NCBI RefSeq assembly: GCF_900537115.1
Contig: NZ_UNRG01000004.1
Coordinates: 216,384-280,383 of the forward strand
Source of the DNA: Arthrobacter sp. Alg241-R88
Lineage (GTDB): Bacteria; Actinomycetota; Actinomycetes; Actinomycetales; Micrococcaceae
Direction of reading: 5' to 3'
DNA: 64,000 nucleotides
Below the pieces are notes generated by a model that made no database searches, was not told where the DNA came from, and was given only the letters and a program-made list of their open reading frames with translations. The position numbers were made by a program, and so were the translations under genes. Below are positions 33,139-41,519 of the stretch, in pieces (position 1 is the first letter of the stretch; each line of letters begins with the position of its first letter).

Positions 33139-34011
33139 GTGCCGCAGGACATCAACGCCCAGCTTGAAGCCGACGAGCTCGTACCGGCCGCCGAACCCCA
33201 CGCAGCGCACCTGCCCCTACACCGCGCCGTCGAGACCCAGGCTGACCTCAGTGCAGAGATCAATGGCCTGGCCGACGCCTACGCGCGTGCCCTCAAGGAC
33301 GGCGCTCCGGCCGAGACCCAGCCGCGGCTGGACTACCCGCCGTACCGCAGCAGCATCCTGCGGCACCCCACCAAGAGCCTGCACCACGCGGACCCGGAGA
33401 CCATCGAGCTCTACTCCCCGGCGTTCGGCCACCAGGACGTGCACGCCCTGGAATCGGACCTGACCATCCAGCACAACGGCGAGCCGCAGGGCGAGCGGAT
33501 CATCGTGGCGGGCAAGGTGCTGGACGGCAACGGCCGCCCGGTGGCAGGCCAGCTGGTGGAGATCTGGCAGGCCAACGCCTCCGGCCGCTACATCCACAAG
33601 CGCGACCAGCACCCCGCACCGATCGACCCCAACTTCACGGGCATCGGCCGCTGCATCACCGGCCCCGACGGCTCCTACCGTTTCACCACCATCAAGCCCG
33701 GCGCCTACCCGTGGAAGAACCACCTCAACGCCTGGCGGCCGGCCCACATCCACTTTTCGCTGTTCGGCACCGAGTTCACCCAGCGGATCATCACCCAGAT
33801 GTACTTCCCCGGCGACCAGCTCTTCCCGCTGGATCCGATTTACCAGACCATCGTGGACCAGGACGCCCGCGACCGGCTGGTGGCCAACTACGACCACAAC
33901 CTCACCGAGCCGGAGTGGGCGCTGGGCTACAACTGGGACATCGTCCTGACCGGTCCCAAACGGACCTGGACCGAAAACGAGGCGCTGGGCGCAGAAGGTG
34001 ATGGAGAGTAG
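33139..34011 (+). CDS. pcaH: Protocatechuate 3,4-dioxygenase, beta subunit
   Basis: This 290-residue intradiol dioxygenase subunit carries the non-heme Fe(III). The ligands are visible as Tyr in SGRYIHK, Tyr in KPGAYPWKNHL, and the two His of AHIHFSLFG. It cleaves protocatechuate to 3-carboxy-cis,cis-muconate together with PcaG. The N-terminal 60 residues are a longer helical extension than in Pseudomonas PcaH (about 240 residues). GTG at 33139 follows AAAGGAGCC. Confidence 0.94.
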   Translation: MPQDINAQLEADELVPAAEPHAAHLPLHRAVETQADLSAEINGLADAYARALKDGAPAETQPRLDYPPYRSSILRHPTKSLHHADPETIELYSPAFGHQDVHALESDLTIQHNGEPQGERIIVAGKVLDGNGRPVAGQLVEIWQANASGRYIHKRDQHPAPIDPNFTGIGRCITGPDGSYRFTTIKPGAYPWKNHLNAWRPAHIHFSLFGTEFTQRIITQMYFPGDQLFPLDPIYQTIVDQDARDRLVANYDHNLTEPEWALGYNWDIVLTGPKRTWTENEALGAEGDGE

Positions 34012-34014
34012 AAG

Positions 34015-34587
34015 ATGAGCACCAGACTGGTACCCACCCCCGGCCAGACCGTTGGCCCGTTCTACGGCTACGCGCTGCCCTTCGAGAAGGACAACGAACT
34101 CCTGGCCCCCGGCTCGCCCGGCTCCATCCGGCTCCAGGGCACCGTGTACGACGGCGCAGGCGAGACCGTTCCGGATGCGATCCTGGAAATCTGGCAGCCC
34201 GACGCCGAGGGCAACATCGTCCAGAAGACCGGGTCCCTGGTCCGTGACGGTTACACCTTCACCGGCTGGGGCCGCGGCTCCGTAGGCTACTCCGGCGTGT
34301 ACACGTTCACCACGGTCAACCCCGGCCCCACCAAGCAGGTCCCCGGAAAACCAGCGGCGGCGCCCTTTATTTCCGTGGCGGTCTTCGCCCGCGGCCTCAC
34401 CAACCGGCTCTTCACCCGCATTTACCTCCCGGAGGACGAGGAAGCGCTGGCCAACGACCCGTTGCTCAGCTCGCTGGAACCGGAGCGCCGCAAGACGCTG
34501 ATTGCCCGGCGGGATCCCGACGGCGGACTCACCTTTGACATCCGCCTTCAGGGTGAGGGCGAGACAGTCTTCCTGGACTTCCAGTGA
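34015..34587 (+). CDS. pcaG: Protocatechuate 3,4-dioxygenase, alpha subunit
   Basis: This 190-residue subunit is homologous to PcaH but lacks the iron ligands. It shows TPGQTVGPFYGYALPF at the start, ILEIWQPDAEGNI in the core and a SVGYSGVYTFTTVNPGP strand pair. It completes the active site and the alpha/beta oligomer. It is three bases after pcaH and overlaps pcaB by four bases. Confidence 0.94.
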   Translation: MSTRLVPTPGQTVGPFYGYALPFEKDNELLAPGSPGSIRLQGTVYDGAGETVPDAILEIWQPDAEGNIVQKTGSLVRDGYTFTGWGRGSVGYSGVYTFTTVNPGPTKQVPGKPAAAPFISVAVFARGLTNRLFTRIYLPEDEEALANDPLLSSLEPERRKTLIARRDPDGGLTFDIRLQGEGETVFLDFQ

Positions 34588-36065
34588 CTGAAGCAGTCCC
34601 GGGCAACTTCGGAAGCGGTGCCGATGGCGACGTCGGCCTGCTCAGCCCCGTCTCGGCGTCGCCTTTGGTGGTGGCGCTGACGGGGGACCGGGCAGTGCTC
34701 GCGGCGATCCTCGCCGTCGAGTCCGGCTGGGCTGCCGTGCTGGAGAAGGCGGGCCTGGCGCCCGCCGGTTCCGCCGCCGTCGTCGCCTCTGCTGCGGAGG
34801 CCAGCCGCTACAACCCCGCCGATATCGCCCGCCGCGCACAGGGCGGCGGCAACCCCGTGATCCCGCTGCTGGCCGACCTCCGCAAGCACGTGGCGGTGCT
34901 GGACACGCAGGGCATCGGGGCCGGGAAGGCCGTCCACACCTCGCTGACCAGCCAGGACGTGCTGGATACGGCGCTGATGCTGGTTGCCCGGAACACCATC
35001 GAGGCGCTGCTGGCTGACCTGAAAGGCACGACGGCGGCGCTCGCCACCGTGGCGGAGCGCCACGCGGACACGCTGTGCGTGGGCAGGAGCCTGACCCAGC
35101 ATTCCCTGCCGTTCACGTTCGGGCTCCGGGCGGCGCAGTGGTTCCACGGCATCGCTGCCGCGGGACGGCTGTTGGAAGGGCTGGCGCTTCCGGTCCAGTT
35201 CGGTGGTGCCGCCGGTACCCTGGCGGCGGGAACCGTCCTCACCTCCGGTGCGCCGGCAACACCCTTCAGCCTTGCCGACGCCCTGGCCGCCCAGCTGGGC
35301 CTCGCCCCCGCGCCCGTTCCCTGGCACACCAACCGCTTGGCCATCACGTCATTGGGGCATGCCCTGGCAGCCGTGCTGGATGCGTTCGGGAAGATCGCCG
35401 CGGATGTCCTGTTCCTGAGCCGGCCCGAGGTCGGCGAGCTGGCCGAACCGCGCGCGGCGGGCCGCGGCGTTTCCTCGGCCATGCCGCAGAAGCAGAATCC
35501 GGTGCTGTCCGTGCTGGTACGCAGCGCCGCGCTCCAGGCACCCCAGCTGGTGGCCCAACTGCACCTGGCCGCCGCGAACTTCAACGACGAGCGCCCGGAC
35601 GGTGCCTGGCACAGCGAGTGGCCCGCACTCCGGCAGCTGTTGGCCCTGGCACTTGGCGCCGCAGGGCACGCTAGGGAGCTCGCCGGGGGGCTGCAGGTTT
35701 TCCCGGACGCCATGCGCCGCAACCTGGACCTCGCCGGTCCACTGCTCCTGGCCGAAGGCGTGGCCGCCGCTGTGGCACCCCTGCTGGAGGACAAGGACGG
35801 CCGCAACGGCAAGCAGCAACTGCAGGCCATAGTGGACCAGACCCTGCAGGCACCACCCGCGGACCAGGCCGCCACGTACCGCAAGCTGCTCCGTGAAGCC
35901 GTCCCGCCCGGGGCGCTTCCCGATCTCCGGCTCGAGGAACTCCTCAACCCGGCCAGCTACCTGGGCGAGGCCGCTGAAATCGTCCGGCGCATCCTGGCCG
36001 CCTACCCGGAATTTTCCCCTCCAGCATCTGCAGAAACCGACGCGAACGGAGCCCACCGTGGCTAA
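34584..36065 (+). CDS. pcaB: 3-carboxy-cis,cis-muconate cycloisomerase
   Basis: This 493-residue fumarase/aspartase-superfamily enzyme turns 3-carboxymuconate into 4-carboxymuconolactone. The signature loop SSAMPQKQNP (about 300) and HTSLTSQDVLDTALML (about 110) are present. It starts at GTG 34584, overlapping pcaG, and its end overlaps pcaD by eight bases. It is longer than Pseudomonas PcaB (about 450) mainly through a C-terminal extension. Confidence 0.93.
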   Translation: MTEAVPGNFGSGADGDVGLLSPVSASPLVVALTGDRAVLAAILAVESGWAAVLEKAGLAPAGSAAVVASAAEASRYNPADIARRAQGGGNPVIPLLADLRKHVAVLDTQGIGAGKAVHTSLTSQDVLDTALMLVARNTIEALLADLKGTTAALATVAERHADTLCVGRSLTQHSLPFTFGLRAAQWFHGIAAAGRLLEGLALPVQFGGAAGTLAAGTVLTSGAPATPFSLADALAAQLGLAPAPVPWHTNRLAITSLGHALAAVLDAFGKIAADVLFLSRPEVGELAEPRAAGRGVSSAMPQKQNPVLSVLVRSAALQAPQLVAQLHLAAANFNDERPDGAWHSEWPALRQLLALALGAAGHARELAGGLQVFPDAMRRNLDLAGPLLLAEGVAAAVAPLLEDKDGRNGKQQLQAIVDQTLQAPPADQAATYRKLLREAVPPGALPDLRLEELLNPASYLGEAAEIVRRILAAYPEFSPPASAETDANGAHRG

Positions 36066-36876
36066 ACCTGCCTTGAAAGCCGCCCTGCTGTCGCCCCAGC
36101 GGGTCCTGGGCGAGCACCCCCTGCTGGTGGTGGGCCCGTCCCTGGGCACCTCCACCATCCTGTGGAACAGGACTGCCTCCTTGCTGGGCAACGACTTCGA
36201 CGTCGTGGCCTGGGACCTGCCCGGCCACGGGGTCTCACCGGCGGCCACCGAGGCGTTCGACGTCGCGGCGTTGGCTGATGCCGTGGTGGACCTGATCGAC
36301 TCCATCGCCCCCGGCGAGTCCTTCCACTACGCCGGCGTCTCCCTCGGCGGAGCCACCGGCCTGCAGCTGGGCATCAAACACGGCGAACGGCTCAAGAGCC
36401 TGTCCGTGCAGTGCAGCGGCGCCAAACTGGGCACGCCGGAAGGATGGCTGGAGCGTGCCGAAACCGTCCGCAGCCAAGGCACCCCGGTGATGATCCAGGG
36501 CTCGGCCCAGCGCTGGTTCGCCCCCGGCTTTATGGACCGCGAGCCCGAGCTGAGCAGCAGGCTCCTCCACGCCCTGCGCGATGCCGACCGCTTCAGCTAC
36601 GCGTTCTGCTGCGAAGCGCTGGCGGCCTTCGACGTGCGCGGGGAACTCGGCTCCATCCGCGTCCCCACCCAGGTCATCGCAGGGGCCCTGGACGGTGTGG
36701 CCCCGCCGTCGTTCGCCGAGGAAGTGGCAGCGGGCATCACCGCCGGCGGCGGCACCGCCACCGCCGTCACGCTCGAGGGCGTGGCCCACCTTGCTCCCGC
36801 CGAGGCGCCGGCGCACGTCGCCGAGCTGATGCGCGGCCTGCTCTCCTGGGCTGAGTCACGGGGAGCAAACGCATGA
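36058..36876 (+). CDS. pcaD: 3-oxoadipate enol-lactonase
   Basis: This 272-residue alpha/beta hydrolase opens beta-ketoadipate enol-lactone. The nucleophile Ser lies in AGVSLGG, the catalytic Asp in IAGALDGVAP and the His in GVAHLAPAE. The oxyanion region is PSLGTS. GTG at 36058 with ACGGAG upstream is the start. The frame is open for 165 bases more inside pcaB, but that is chance. PcaD and PcaC are separate genes here, not the fused PcaL of some actinobacteria. Confidence 0.92.
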   Translation: MAKPALKAALLSPQRVLGEHPLLVVGPSLGTSTILWNRTASLLGNDFDVVAWDLPGHGVSPAATEAFDVAALADAVVDLIDSIAPGESFHYAGVSLGGATGLQLGIKHGERLKSLSVQCSGAKLGTPEGWLERAETVRSQGTPVMIQGSAQRWFAPGFMDREPELSSRLLHALRDADRFSYAFCCEALAAFDVRGELGSIRVPTQVIAGALDGVAPPSFAEEVAAGITAGGGTATAVTLEGVAHLAPAEAPAHVAELMRGLLSWAESRGANA

Positions 36877-37376
36877 CCGGCCTTCAGCCCGGCGGTGAGC
36901 GGCACGGCGTGGTCCAGCCCGATGCCACCAGCCAGGAGATTTACGACGGCGGCATGAAGGTCCGCCGCGAAGTCCTGGGCGACGCGCACGTGGACCGGGC
37001 CAACGCCAACAAGGACGGCTTCACGGAAGACTTCCAGGACATGATCACGCGGATCGCGTGGGGTGGAATCTGGACGCGCCCGGGCCTGACCCGGCAGATG
37101 CGCTCCGCCGTCACCATTACCGCGATGGTGGCGCACGGGCACTGGGAAGAGCTGGCCATGCACATCCGCGCGGCCCTCACGAACGGCCTCAGCAGGGACG
37201 AGATCAGGGAAATCCTGCTGCAGGCCGCCATTTACTGCGGAGTCCCCTCCGCCAACACCGCCTTCAAAACAGCGCAGCAGGTGTTCCATGACATGGACAG
37301 CACCGCCCCTGACAGCACCGCCCCTGACAGCGCTGCCCCTGACAGCGCTGCCCCGGACACGACCCCCACCGACTAG
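36873..37376 (+). CDS. pcaC: 4-carboxymuconolactone decarboxylase
   Basis: This 167-residue AhpD-like helical enzyme removes CO2 from 4-carboxymuconolactone. The core DFQDMITRIAWGGIWTRPGL and the VTITAMVAHGHWEELAMHI segment are diagnostic. It overlaps pcaD by four bases (ATGA). The last 28 residues are a DSTAP/DSAAP repeat tail encoded by 15-base tandem repeats. Standard PcaC proteins (about 130 residues) end before it. Confidence 0.93.
   Translation: MTGLQPGGERHGVVQPDATSQEIYDGGMKVRREVLGDAHVDRANANKDGFTEDFQDMITRIAWGGIWTRPGLTRQMRSAVTITAMVAHGHWEELAMHIRAALTNGLSRDEIREILLQAAIYCGVPSANTAFKTAQQVFHDMDSTAPDSTAPDSAAPDSAAPDTTPTD
37296..37355 (+). repeat. Four 15-base tandem repeats within the end of pcaC
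   Basis: Units of GACAGCACCGCCCCT (two copies) and GACAGCGCTGCCCCT/G (two copies) start at 37296, 37311, 37326 and 37341. They encode DSTAP twice and DSAAP twice. They look like a recent slippage expansion that lengthens the protein tail. Confidence 0.85.
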
Positions 37377-37386
37377 CCCCGTCCCA

Positions 37387-37452
37387 CCCAACTAGGTAGC
37401 GCGAAGTGTCGTTTTGAGCCCCCAAAACGACACTTAGCGCTACTTAGTTGGG
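37387..37452. repeat. Large intergenic palindrome, family A, between pcaC and pcaF
   Basis: Two 30-base arms (37387-37416 and 37423-37452) match at 28 of 30 positions around a six-base loop AGCCCC. Arm segments read CCCAACTA, TAGCGC and AGTGTCGTTTTG. Its tip has T and A runs and could act as an attenuator or an RNA-stability element inside the pca operon. It also has the look of a repeated extragenic palindrome. Confidence 0.8.
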
Positions 37453-37474
37453 ATCACCAGACAGAATTCGAGGA

Positions 37475-38707
37475 ATGATGAATCAGGCTTTTGTGTACGA
37501 CGCCGTGCGCACCCCGTTCGGGAAGTTCGGCTCCGGCCTTGCCGCCGTGCGCCCGGATGACCTGGCCTCGCATGTGATCAGAGAATCCGTGAAGCGCGCG
37601 CCCGGGCTGGATCCGGAGCGGATCGATGAGGTGGTGTTCGGCAACGCCAACGGCGCCGGCGAGGAAAACCGGAACATTGCCCGGATGGGCACGCTGCTGG
37701 CCGGGCTTCCGGTGTCGATTCCCGGCACCACGGTCAACCGGCTGTGCGGCTCGTCGTTGGATGCGGCGATCATCGCCTCACGCCAGATCAACGCCGGTGA
37801 CGCGGACCTGGTGCTGGTGGGCGGGGCCGAGTCGATGTCCCGGGCGCCGTGGGTGCTGCCGAAGACGGAGAAGCCCTACCCTGCCGGTGACATGACCCTG
37901 GCGTCGACCACCCTGGGCTGGCGGCTGGTGAACAAGGCTATGCCGAAGGAATGGACCATCTCGCTGGGTGAGGCCACCGAGCGTCTGCGTGAGAAGTACG
38001 GTGTCACCCGGGAGCAGCAGGACCAGTTCGCCGCGGACTCGCACAACCTCTCCGCCGCCGCGTGGGATGAGGGCTTCTACGACAATCTGGTGGCCCCGGT
38101 GCCGGGGACGGACCTGGTGCGGGACGAGGGGATCCGCCCCGGTTCCACGGCTGAGAAGCTGGCTGCCCTGAAGACGGTGTTCCGCAAGGAACCCGAGGGC
38201 GCCGAAGTGGGCGGCACGGTCACGGCCGGGAATGCGTCCCCGTTGTCCGACGGCGCCTCCGCGGCCTGGATCGGCAGCGAAAGTGCCGCCGGGCTGCTGG
38301 GGCTGGAGCCGCTGGCCCGGATCGCAGGGCGTGGCGCGTACGGCAACGATCCGCAGTACTTCGGGTTCGCCCCGGTGGAGGCGGCGAACAAGGCCCTGGC
38401 GAAGGCTGGCATTGGCTGGGACCAGGTGGGCGCCGTCGAACTTAACGAAGCCTTTGCCGCGCAGTCCCTGGCATGCATCAACGCCTGGGGCATCGACCCC
38501 GCCATCGTGAACCGGCACGGCGGGGCCATCGCGATGGGCCACCCGCTCGGTGCCTCCGGAACCCGCATTCTGGGCACCCTCGCCCGGTCGCTGCAGGCCT
38601 CCGGGGAGCGCTGGGGCGTCGCGGCGATCTGCATCGGCGTCGGGCAGGGACTGGCCGTGGTCCTTGAGAACATGACCGCCACCGGCACCAACACAGGAAA
38701 GGCCTAA
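37475..38707 (+). CDS. pcaF: Beta-ketoadipyl-CoA thiolase
   Basis: This 410-residue thiolase splits 3-oxoadipyl-CoA into succinyl-CoA and acetyl-CoA. The acylated Cys is in NRLCGSSLDA (about 90), the His in GGAIAMGHPLGASG and the second Cys in AAICIGVGQG. NEAFA is present. VRTPFGKFGSGL at the start is typical. ATG at 37475 directly follows GAGGA. An adjoining ATG at 37478 may be used instead. It lies 22 bases after palindrome A. Confidence 0.92.
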   Translation: MMNQAFVYDAVRTPFGKFGSGLAAVRPDDLASHVIRESVKRAPGLDPERIDEVVFGNANGAGEENRNIARMGTLLAGLPVSIPGTTVNRLCGSSLDAAIIASRQINAGDADLVLVGGAESMSRAPWVLPKTEKPYPAGDMTLASTTLGWRLVNKAMPKEWTISLGEATERLREKYGVTREQQDQFAADSHNLSAAAWDEGFYDNLVAPVPGTDLVRDEGIRPGSTAEKLAALKTVFRKEPEGAEVGGTVTAGNASPLSDGASAAWIGSESAAGLLGLEPLARIAGRGAYGNDPQYFGFAPVEAANKALAKAGIGWDQVGAVELNEAFAAQSLACINAWGIDPAIVNRHGGAIAMGHPLGASGTRILGTLARSLQASGERWGVAAICIGVGQGLAVVLENMTATGTNTGKA

Positions 38708-38710
38708 GCC

Positions 38711-39394
38711 ATGTTGAACTTCGTAGATTCGGTCCAGGAGGCCGTGGCTAGGATCAAGGACGGTTCCACCGTGATGATCGGCGGGTTCGGCAACGCCGGG
38801 CAGCCCTTCGAACTGATTGACGCCCTGATGGACTGCGGCGCCACGGACCTGACGGTGGTGAACAACAATGCCGGCCAGGGTGACCAGGGCCTGGCCCTGC
38901 TGATCAAGGAAGGCCGGGTGCGGAAAATGATCTGCTCCTTCCCGCGGCAGTCCGACTCCTGGCACTTCGACGCCAAGTACAAGGCCGGCGAGATCGAACT
39001 CGAACTCGTGCCGCAGGGCAACCTGGCCGAGCGGATCCGGGCAGCCGGGGCCGGGATCGGCGGGTTCTTCACCCCCACCGGGTACGGCACCATGCTGGCC
39101 GAGGGCAAGGAAACCCGGATCATCGACGGCCGCGGCCAGGTGTTCGAAACCCCCATCCACGCCGACGTCGCACTGATCAAGGCACTCAAAGCGGACGGCA
39201 AGGGCAACCTCGTCTACCGCAAGACCGCCCGCAACTTCGGGCCCATCATGGCGGCCGCCGCGAAGCACACCATCGTCCAGGTCTCCGAGGTCGTCCCCAC
39301 CGGTGCCCTGGACCCGGAGAACATCGTCACCCCCGGAATTTACGTCAACACCATTGTCCGCGTAGCCGGCAGCACCGCAGAGAAGGTGGCCTGA
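38711..39394 (+). CDS. pcaI: 3-oxoadipate CoA-transferase, subunit A
   Basis: This 227-residue subunit of the heterodimeric transferase activates beta-ketoadipate with CoA from succinyl-CoA. It shows IGGFGNAGQPFELID (the glycine-rich CoA loop), TVVNNNAGQGDQGLALLI and GGFFTPTGYGTMLAEGKE. It lies three bases after pcaF and is immediately followed by subunit B. Confidence 0.93.
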   Translation: MLNFVDSVQEAVARIKDGSTVMIGGFGNAGQPFELIDALMDCGATDLTVVNNNAGQGDQGLALLIKEGRVRKMICSFPRQSDSWHFDAKYKAGEIELELVPQGNLAERIRAAGAGIGGFFTPTGYGTMLAEGKETRIIDGRGQVFETPIHADVALIKALKADGKGNLVYRKTARNFGPIMAAAAKHTIVQVSEVVPTGALDPENIVTPGIYVNTIVRVAGSTAEKVA

Positions 39395-39395
39395 A

Positions 39396-40070
39396 ATGAG
39401 CACCGCAACGTCCATCCAAACCTCCGCCACACCCCTGGGCCGGGACGATCTCGCCCGCCTGGTGGCCCGCGACATCGCCCCCGGATCCTTTGTGAACCTT
39501 GGCATCGGCCAACCCACCCTGGTCTCCAACTACCTCACCGAAGAGCAGAACATCACGCTCCACACCGAGAACGGAATGCTCGGGATGGGCCCCGAAGCCA
39601 AGGGCGACGAGATCGACGGCGACCTCATCAACGCCGGCAAGATCCCCGTCACCGAGCTCCCCGGGGCGGCGTACTTCCACCACGCCGACTCCTTTGCCAT
39701 CATGCGCGGCGGGCACTTGGACATCTGCGTGCTGGGAGCCTTCCAGGTTTCCGCCACCGGTGACCTCGCGAACTGGCACACCGGGGCACCAGGTGCCATT
39801 CCCGCCGTCGGCGGTGCCATGGACCTCGCCACCGGCGCCAAGGACGTCTTCGTGATGATGACCCTGCTCACCCGCGAAGGTGCCTCCAAGATCGTGGAAG
39901 CCTGCACCTACCCGCTCACCGGCGTCGGCTGCGTCACCCGCGTGTACACGGACAAGGCCGTTTTCCTGACCGGACCCGACGGCGTTACTGTCCGCGAAAC
40001 CTTCGGCTGCACTTTGGAGGAGCTGCAGGAGCTGGTGCCCGTCCCGTTGAAGGCCGCCACGGCTTCCTGA
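39396..40070 (+). CDS. pcaJ: 3-oxoadipate CoA-transferase, subunit B
   Basis: This 224-residue catalytic subunit has the Glu that forms the enzyme-CoA thioester in TENGMLGMG (about 50). FVNLGIGQPTLVSNYL and GGHLDICVLGAFQV are also characteristic. Start ATG 39396 is one base past the pcaI stop. The first 15 residues form a Ser/Thr-rich extension. Confidence 0.93.
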   Translation: MSTATSIQTSATPLGRDDLARLVARDIAPGSFVNLGIGQPTLVSNYLTEEQNITLHTENGMLGMGPEAKGDEIDGDLINAGKIPVTELPGAAYFHHADSFAIMRGGHLDICVLGAFQVSATGDLANWHTGAPGAIPAVGGAMDLATGAKDVFVMMTLLTREGASKIVEACTYPLTGVGCVTRVYTDKAVFLTGPDGVTVRETFGCTLEELQELVPVPLKAATAS

Positions 40071-40093
40071 GGTGGCCCCTAGGATTGGTAACC

Positions 40094-40897
40094 ATGACCG
40101 ACGCAGCAGTAGCGGGTGCCCCGCAGGCCAGTGACCAGTACGTCCAGTCGCTGGCCCGCGGGCTCGCCGTCATTCGCGCGTTCGATACCGACCATCCCGT
40201 CATGACCCTGACCGAGGTGGCAGCCCGGACCGGCCTGACCCGCGCTACGGCGCGGCGCTTCCTGCACACCCTGGTGGAACTGGGCTATGTGCGGACCGAC
40301 GGCAAGACGTTCGCGCTCACGGCCAAGGTCCTTCAGCTGGGGTACGCGTACCTGTCCGGCTTGTCATTGCCGCAGCTGGCGCAGCCGCACCTCGAGGAGC
40401 TCTCCCTGAAGCTGGGGGAGTCCACGTCCGCCGCGGTACTGGATGGCACGGACATCGCCTACATCGCGCGGGTCACCACCCGCCGGATCATGAACGTCGG
40501 AATCACAGTGGGCACGCGTTTCCCGGCCTATGCCACCTCCATGGGCAGGGTGCTCCTCGCCGGGCTGCCGCCCGCAGACCTGAAGGCGTACCTGGCGGCC
40601 GCGGACATCAAACCGTTGACCCCGCGTGCCCTGGGCACCACCAAGGAGCTGCTGGCCGTCCTTGAGACTGTCCGCGCCCAGGGCTGGTGCCTCCTGGACC
40701 AGGAACTGGAGTTGGGCCTGATGTCGGTAGCTGCACCGGTTTACGACGGAACCAAGGTGGTGGCTGCGGTGAATGTGTCACTCCAGGCGCAGTCCGTGGC
40801 GGCGCAGCCGGACCCGGACGCCTACCTGGCGTCAGTGGCGCAGGAAATCGTAGCGACGGCGAAACTCGTCTCCGCAGACCTCAGCGCCCGCGGCTAA
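40094..40897 (+). CDS. pcaR: IclR family regulator, PcaR-like
   Basis: This 267-residue regulator has a winged helix (about 15-75; VMTLTEVAARTGLTRATARRFL) and an IclR effector domain (about 90-265; SGLSLPQLAQPHLEEL, TRFPAYATSMGRVLLA). The segment YVQSLARGLAVIRAF is the typical opening of PcaR/PobR/CatR proteins. It follows pcaJ in the same direction and likely controls the pca genes with protocatechuate or beta-ketoadipate as signal. ATG 40094 is chosen. An upstream TTG at 40085 is less likely. Confidence 0.88.
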   Translation: MTDAAVAGAPQASDQYVQSLARGLAVIRAFDTDHPVMTLTEVAARTGLTRATARRFLHTLVELGYVRTDGKTFALTAKVLQLGYAYLSGLSLPQLAQPHLEELSLKLGESTSAAVLDGTDIAYIARVTTRRIMNVGITVGTRFPAYATSMGRVLLAGLPPADLKAYLAAADIKPLTPRALGTTKELLAVLETVRAQGWCLLDQELELGLMSVAAPVYDGTKVVAAVNVSLQAQSVAAQPDPDAYLASVAQEIVATAKLVSADLSARG

Positions 40898-40909
40898 GCG
40901 CCTTTGATG

Positions 40910-40972
40910 GAGTTTTTGTCCACATATGCAGGCTTCAGAGGCGCTGAAGTCGGCATATCTGGACAAAAACTC
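40910..40972. repeat. Palindromic element, family B, copy 1 (after pcaR)
   Basis: GAGTTTTTGTCCACATATGC (40910-40929) is complemented at 19 of 20 positions by 40953-40972. The loop holds its own small hairpin (CTTCAG/CTGAAG). The same arms recur after pobA. It lies 13 bases after the pcaR stop and may serve as a terminator. Confidence 0.85.
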
Positions 40973-41025
40973 TTTGGTCACGGCGGGTCTTGTCCGACGG
41001 CCGCCGCGCAGGCAGACTGTGGCAC

Positions 41026-41352
41026 ATGGCCACCGAGGATGACGTCCGAAAAGCTGCCCTGGCACTGCCCGGCGTCACCGAGCGGCCGAGTTGGGGGCAG
41101 CCGGCGTGGTTCGCCAAGACCCTTATGGCCCGGATCTGGGAGCCCGGCGTCCTCACGGTCAAAACGGAGGAGCGCGAGGCCCTGGCGGGAACCGAACCGG
41201 AAACCTACTTCTGGACACCCCATCACGAGCGCTCTCCCCAGCTGGTGCTGGTACGGCTGGACCGGATCGACGACAAGCTGCTGGAAGAACTGCTGCAGGA
41301 CTCCTACCGGCTCGCGGGAGGGGAGCCCAAGCAGCAGCCGGGGAACCATTAA
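41026..41352 (+). CDS. MmcQ/YjbR family protein
   Basis: This 108-residue CyaY-like-fold protein shows VRKAALALPGVTERPSWGQPA near its start and FWTPHHERSPQLVLVRLDRID later, which define the family. DNA binding is often claimed for it but the function is not established. ATG 41026 follows a weak ribosome site. It stands alone between the pca region and the transhydrogenase genes. Confidence 0.83.
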   Translation: MATEDDVRKAALALPGVTERPSWGQPAWFAKTLMARIWEPGVLTVKTEEREALAGTEPETYFWTPHHERSPQLVLVRLDRIDDKLLEELLQDSYRLAGGEPKQQPGNH

Positions 41353-41519
41353 GGTAACTGTTTGCCACCCAAGCCAGCCGCCCTACTCCCGCCGCAGCGG
41401 TGCGGGCCATAGACTCTAGCCAACTACGTGCAGCAACGCCGCTCCGCGAAGCTCTCTGATCCAGACGGACACGGCCCGGCAGGGCGGCGTTGCCGCACCC
41501 GTGCAGCGAGGGGAGTCGG

